Shown here: positions 4,242 to 5,816 of the stretch, in pieces
Numbering within the stretch: the stretch's first letter is position 1
How the letters are laid out: every line of letters starts with the position of its first letter
Assembly: GCA_934457235.1 (NCBI GenBank)
Contig: CAKSHT010000134.1
Span: 1 to 5,816 of the forward strand
DNA from: an uncultured Oscillospiraceae bacterium
Lineage (GTDB): Bacteria; Bacillota; Clostridia; Oscillospirales; Ruminococcaceae
Length of the DNA stretch: 5,816 nt
Direction: 5' to 3'
Position numbers and translations under genes: made by a program
The notes under the pieces: generated by a model
Told to the model about the DNA's origin: nothing
The model's input: the letters and a program-made list of their open reading frames with translations, nothing else
The model's database searches: none

Positions 4242-5258
4242 ATGACAAAAAAAGCCGTAACCATGAGCGATATCGCAAAGGCGATGAACGTCAGCACAGT
4301 TACAGTATCCAAGGCGCTTGGCGACCGTGACGGCGTTAGCGCCGAGCTTCGCGAGAGGATAAAGCAGAAGGCGACTGAAATGGGCTACCGCGTTCATGCC
4401 GGCTCCCACGGAGCGAAGGACGGTCTGACCTACAATATCGGCATAATCGTGGCGAAGCATTTCATCAGCGACGCCAGCTCGTTCTACTGGATAGTTTACC
4501 GCTATATCGTGGAGCTTCTCCAGAAGCAGAATTACTATGGTATGCTTGAGGTAGTGAACGACCACAACGGCATGGAGGAGATTCCGAACTCCGTGCTCGA
4601 CCACAAGGTTGACGGACTTATAGTGCTCGGACAGCTTTCAGACGAGTATATCAGCAGACTGATGAGCCATCAGCTGCCCACGGTGTTCCTGGATTTCTAC
4701 GGCAGCCGCGAGGACGTTGACGCGGTGCTGTCCGACAGCTTTTACGGCGCGTACATGCTCACCAGCCACCTTATTGAGAACGGACACCGCCGTATCGGTT
4801 TTCTCGGCAGCATAAGTTCCACAAGCTCCATACAGGACAGATACCTCGGTTATTACAAGGCGCTGCTTGAGAACCGCATTCCGCTGCGCCAGGACTGGGT
4901 GATAGGCGACCGCTCTAACGAAAGCGACATATTCCCGGAATTTCCGCTGCCTGCCGACATGCCAACAGCGTTCGTATGCAACTGCGACGAGACCGCGTAT
5001 AAGCTCGTAAATCAGCTGAAGAACGCCGGATACAGTATTCCGGACGACATTTCGATAGTCGGTTATGATAATCACATCTACTCGACGATATGTAATCCGC
5101 GGCTCACGACTATCGACGTGAACAGCCGCGTCATGAGTACCGAGGCAGTGGATATAATCCTGCACAAGATACGTGACGGCAACTACCGCCGCGGCAGGAC
5201 CCTTGTGACTGGCAAGCTTGTCCGCCGCGAGAGCGTTAAGAAAATTACAGAAGAATAA
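4242..5258 (+). CDS. LacI-family transcriptional regulator
   Basis: The 338-residue protein has the standard LacI/GalR layout. The N-terminal helix-turn-helix lies at about 8-27 (MSDIAKAMNVSTVTVSKAL), ending in the usual 'E(M/L)GY' at 46-49. The periplasmic-binding-protein-like effector domain starts at about 64 (YNIGIIVAKHF) and shows DGLIVLG (124-130), HRRIGFLGS (182-190), QDRYLGYYKALLE (198-210), ISIVGYDN (270-277) and PRLTTIDV (286-293), closing with LVRRES (326-331). Length is typical. The hinge (RVHAGSHGAKDGLT, 50-63) is unusual: the 'A..L' hinge helix with its minor-groove leucine is not recognisable. Such regulators normally repress sugar uptake or glycosidase genes; no such gene is in the window, so the target and effector are unknown. 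The start is supported by AAAGGA at 4229-4234. The gene stands alone between two terminators. Confidence 0.93.
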   Translation: MTKKAVTMSDIAKAMNVSTVTVSKALGDRDGVSAELRERIKQKATEMGYRVHAGSHGAKDGLTYNIGIIVAKHFISDASSFYWIVYRYIVELLQKQNYYGMLEVVNDHNGMEEIPNSVLDHKVDGLIVLGQLSDEYISRLMSHQLPTVFLDFYGSREDVDAVLSDSFYGAYMLTSHLIENGHRRIGFLGSISSTSSIQDRYLGYYKALLENRIPLRQDWVIGDRSNESDIFPEFPLPADMPTAFVCNCDETAYKLVNQLKNAGYSIPDDISIVGYDNHIYSTICNPRLTTIDVNSRVMSTEAVDIILHKIRDGNYRRGRTLVTGKLVRRESVKKITEE

Positions 5259-5262
5259 AACG

Positions 5263-5292
5263 AACCCCCGGATTTGATATCCGGGGGTTTTC
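5263..5292. terminator. Strong bidirectional terminator between convergent genes
   Basis: An 11-bp perfect stem, AACCCCCGGAT (5263-5273) with ATCCGGGGGTT (5279-5289), has the loop TTGAT. On the + strand it is followed by TTC after GGGGGTT to end the regulator transcript; on the minus strand it is followed by CGTTTTATT and ends the sigma factor transcript, whose stop codon is at 5295-5297. Confidence 0.93.
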
Positions 5293-5294
5293 TG

Positions 5295-5816
5295 TTAATC
5301 AAGGAATATGCGTAAATTCCTGCTTCGGGACTGCTGCCGGAGCTTACGGAGCGCCTTTGCCTCTATCTGGCGGATACGCTCGCGGGTCACGTTGAACTCC
5401 TTTCCGACCTCTTCCAGGGTGTGAGAGCGGTCGCTTCCTATTCCGTAGCGGAATTTCAGTACGTCGCGCTCGCGGGCGGGGAGTGTGTCAAGAGCCTTGT
5501 TCAGTTCGTCCTTGAAAACGGACTGCATTGCGCTGTCGATGGGCGCGGGAGCGTCCTCGTCCGGGATGAAATCCCCGAGGAAGCTGTCCTCCTCCTCGCC
5601 GACCGGGGCTTCGAGCGATACCGGGTCCTGAGAGATACGGATTATCTCGCGGACGCGCTCCGGAGTCATGTTAAGCTCCTGCGCGACTTCCTCGACGGTA
5701 GGCTCGTGGCCGTTCTTGTGGAGGAGCTGGGAGCTGACCTTCTTCACCTTGTTGATGGTCTCCACCATGTGGACGGGGATGCGGATGGTCCGGGCCTGGT
5801 CGGCGATGGCCCGGGT
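5295..5816 (-). CDS. rpoD: Primary RNA polymerase sigma factor RpoD/SigA, C-terminal part (partial)
   Basis: The reading frame runs off the right edge of the window, leaving the last 173 residues. An internal ATG at 5768 is not the start, because the frame continues upstream with [16 protein letters not shown], the conserved end of region 2.4 and start of region 3. Then follow region 3 ([20 protein letters not shown]), the linker [20 protein letters not shown], region 4.1 ([16 protein letters not shown]) and the region 4.2 helix-turn-helix ([20 protein letters not shown], then AKALRKLR), which reads the -35 TTGACA. The protein ends NLRIFLD, as in other housekeeping sigma factors. This is the essential vegetative sigma factor and should drive the consensus promoters seen in this window. 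In Firmicutes dnaG usually lies just upstream, which would be outside the window. Confidence 0.97.
   Translation of the reverse strand, partial: TRAIADQARTIRIPVHMVETINKVKKVSSQLLHKNGHEPTVEEVAQELNMTPERVREIIRISQDPVSLEAPVGEEEDSFLGDFIPDEDAPAPIDSAMQSVFKDELNKALDTLPARERDVLKFRYGIGSDRSHTLEEVGKEFNVTRERIRQIEAKALRKLRQQSRSRNLRIFLD

Noticed and set aside
4638..5165. 175-codon minus-strand frame opposite the LacI-family gene
   Set aside because: It is a shadow of a conserved regulator, with no start signal or recognisable product.
5295..5768. Sigma factor starting at the internal ATG at 5768
   Set aside because: The frame continues to the window edge with conserved sigma region 2.4/3 sequence ([16 protein letters not shown]), so that ATG is an internal methionine.

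Overview
The window looks like part of a chromosome from a spore-forming, Gram-positive clostridial bacterium, most likely Ruminococcus or a close Oscillospiraceae relative. The support is AAAGGAG/GGAGG ribosome sites before every gene, consensus sigma-A promoters, a Firmicutes-type primary sigma factor, a PepV/Sapep-type M20 dipeptidase, a CrtO-like membrane protein and, most tellingly, a SpoVM homologue. No phage, transposase, CRISPR, tRNA or rRNA sequence was seen. The genus is inference.

Left block (1-2524, + strand): the last 26 codons of recN, a 142-aa two-TM protein whose start lies 1 base past the recN stop, a 190-aa CrtO-family membrane protein, and a complete M20 dipeptidase with all metal and catalytic residues. 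Gaps are short (1, 13 and 41 bases) with no terminator, so this reads as one transcription unit.

Middle (2525-3172): this looks almost empty at a normal ORF length cut-off but is the most informative part. On the minus strand are two tiny genes, a 55-aa two-TM protein with a perfect 9-base Shine-Dalgarno and, 18 bases downstream, a 28-aa SpoVM homologue (the forespore membrane-curvature peptide that anchors the spore coat). Between spoVM and the convergent dipeptidase gene lie two short hairpins sharing the same GGGAGCGG stem. Between these is a 109-base imperfect hairpin (2555-2663) of unknown identity that could be a structured RNA or a dispersed repeat. Upstream of the small-gene pair is a divergent promoter region: one sigma-A-like promoter faces each way, with three related 11-12 base elements overlapping or abutting the leftward promoter.

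Right block (3173-5816): a secreted lipoprotein of unknown function (+) with its own perfect-consensus promoter and terminator; a stand-alone LacI-family regulator (+) with its own promoter region; a strong bidirectional terminator; and the C-terminal 173 residues of the housekeeping sigma factor RpoD/SigA (-), cut by the window edge. The regulator's targets are not in the window.

I see no large new multi-gene system. The points most worth following up are the overlooked spoVM operon with its partner membrane peptide, the long hairpin beside it, and the shared divergent control region.
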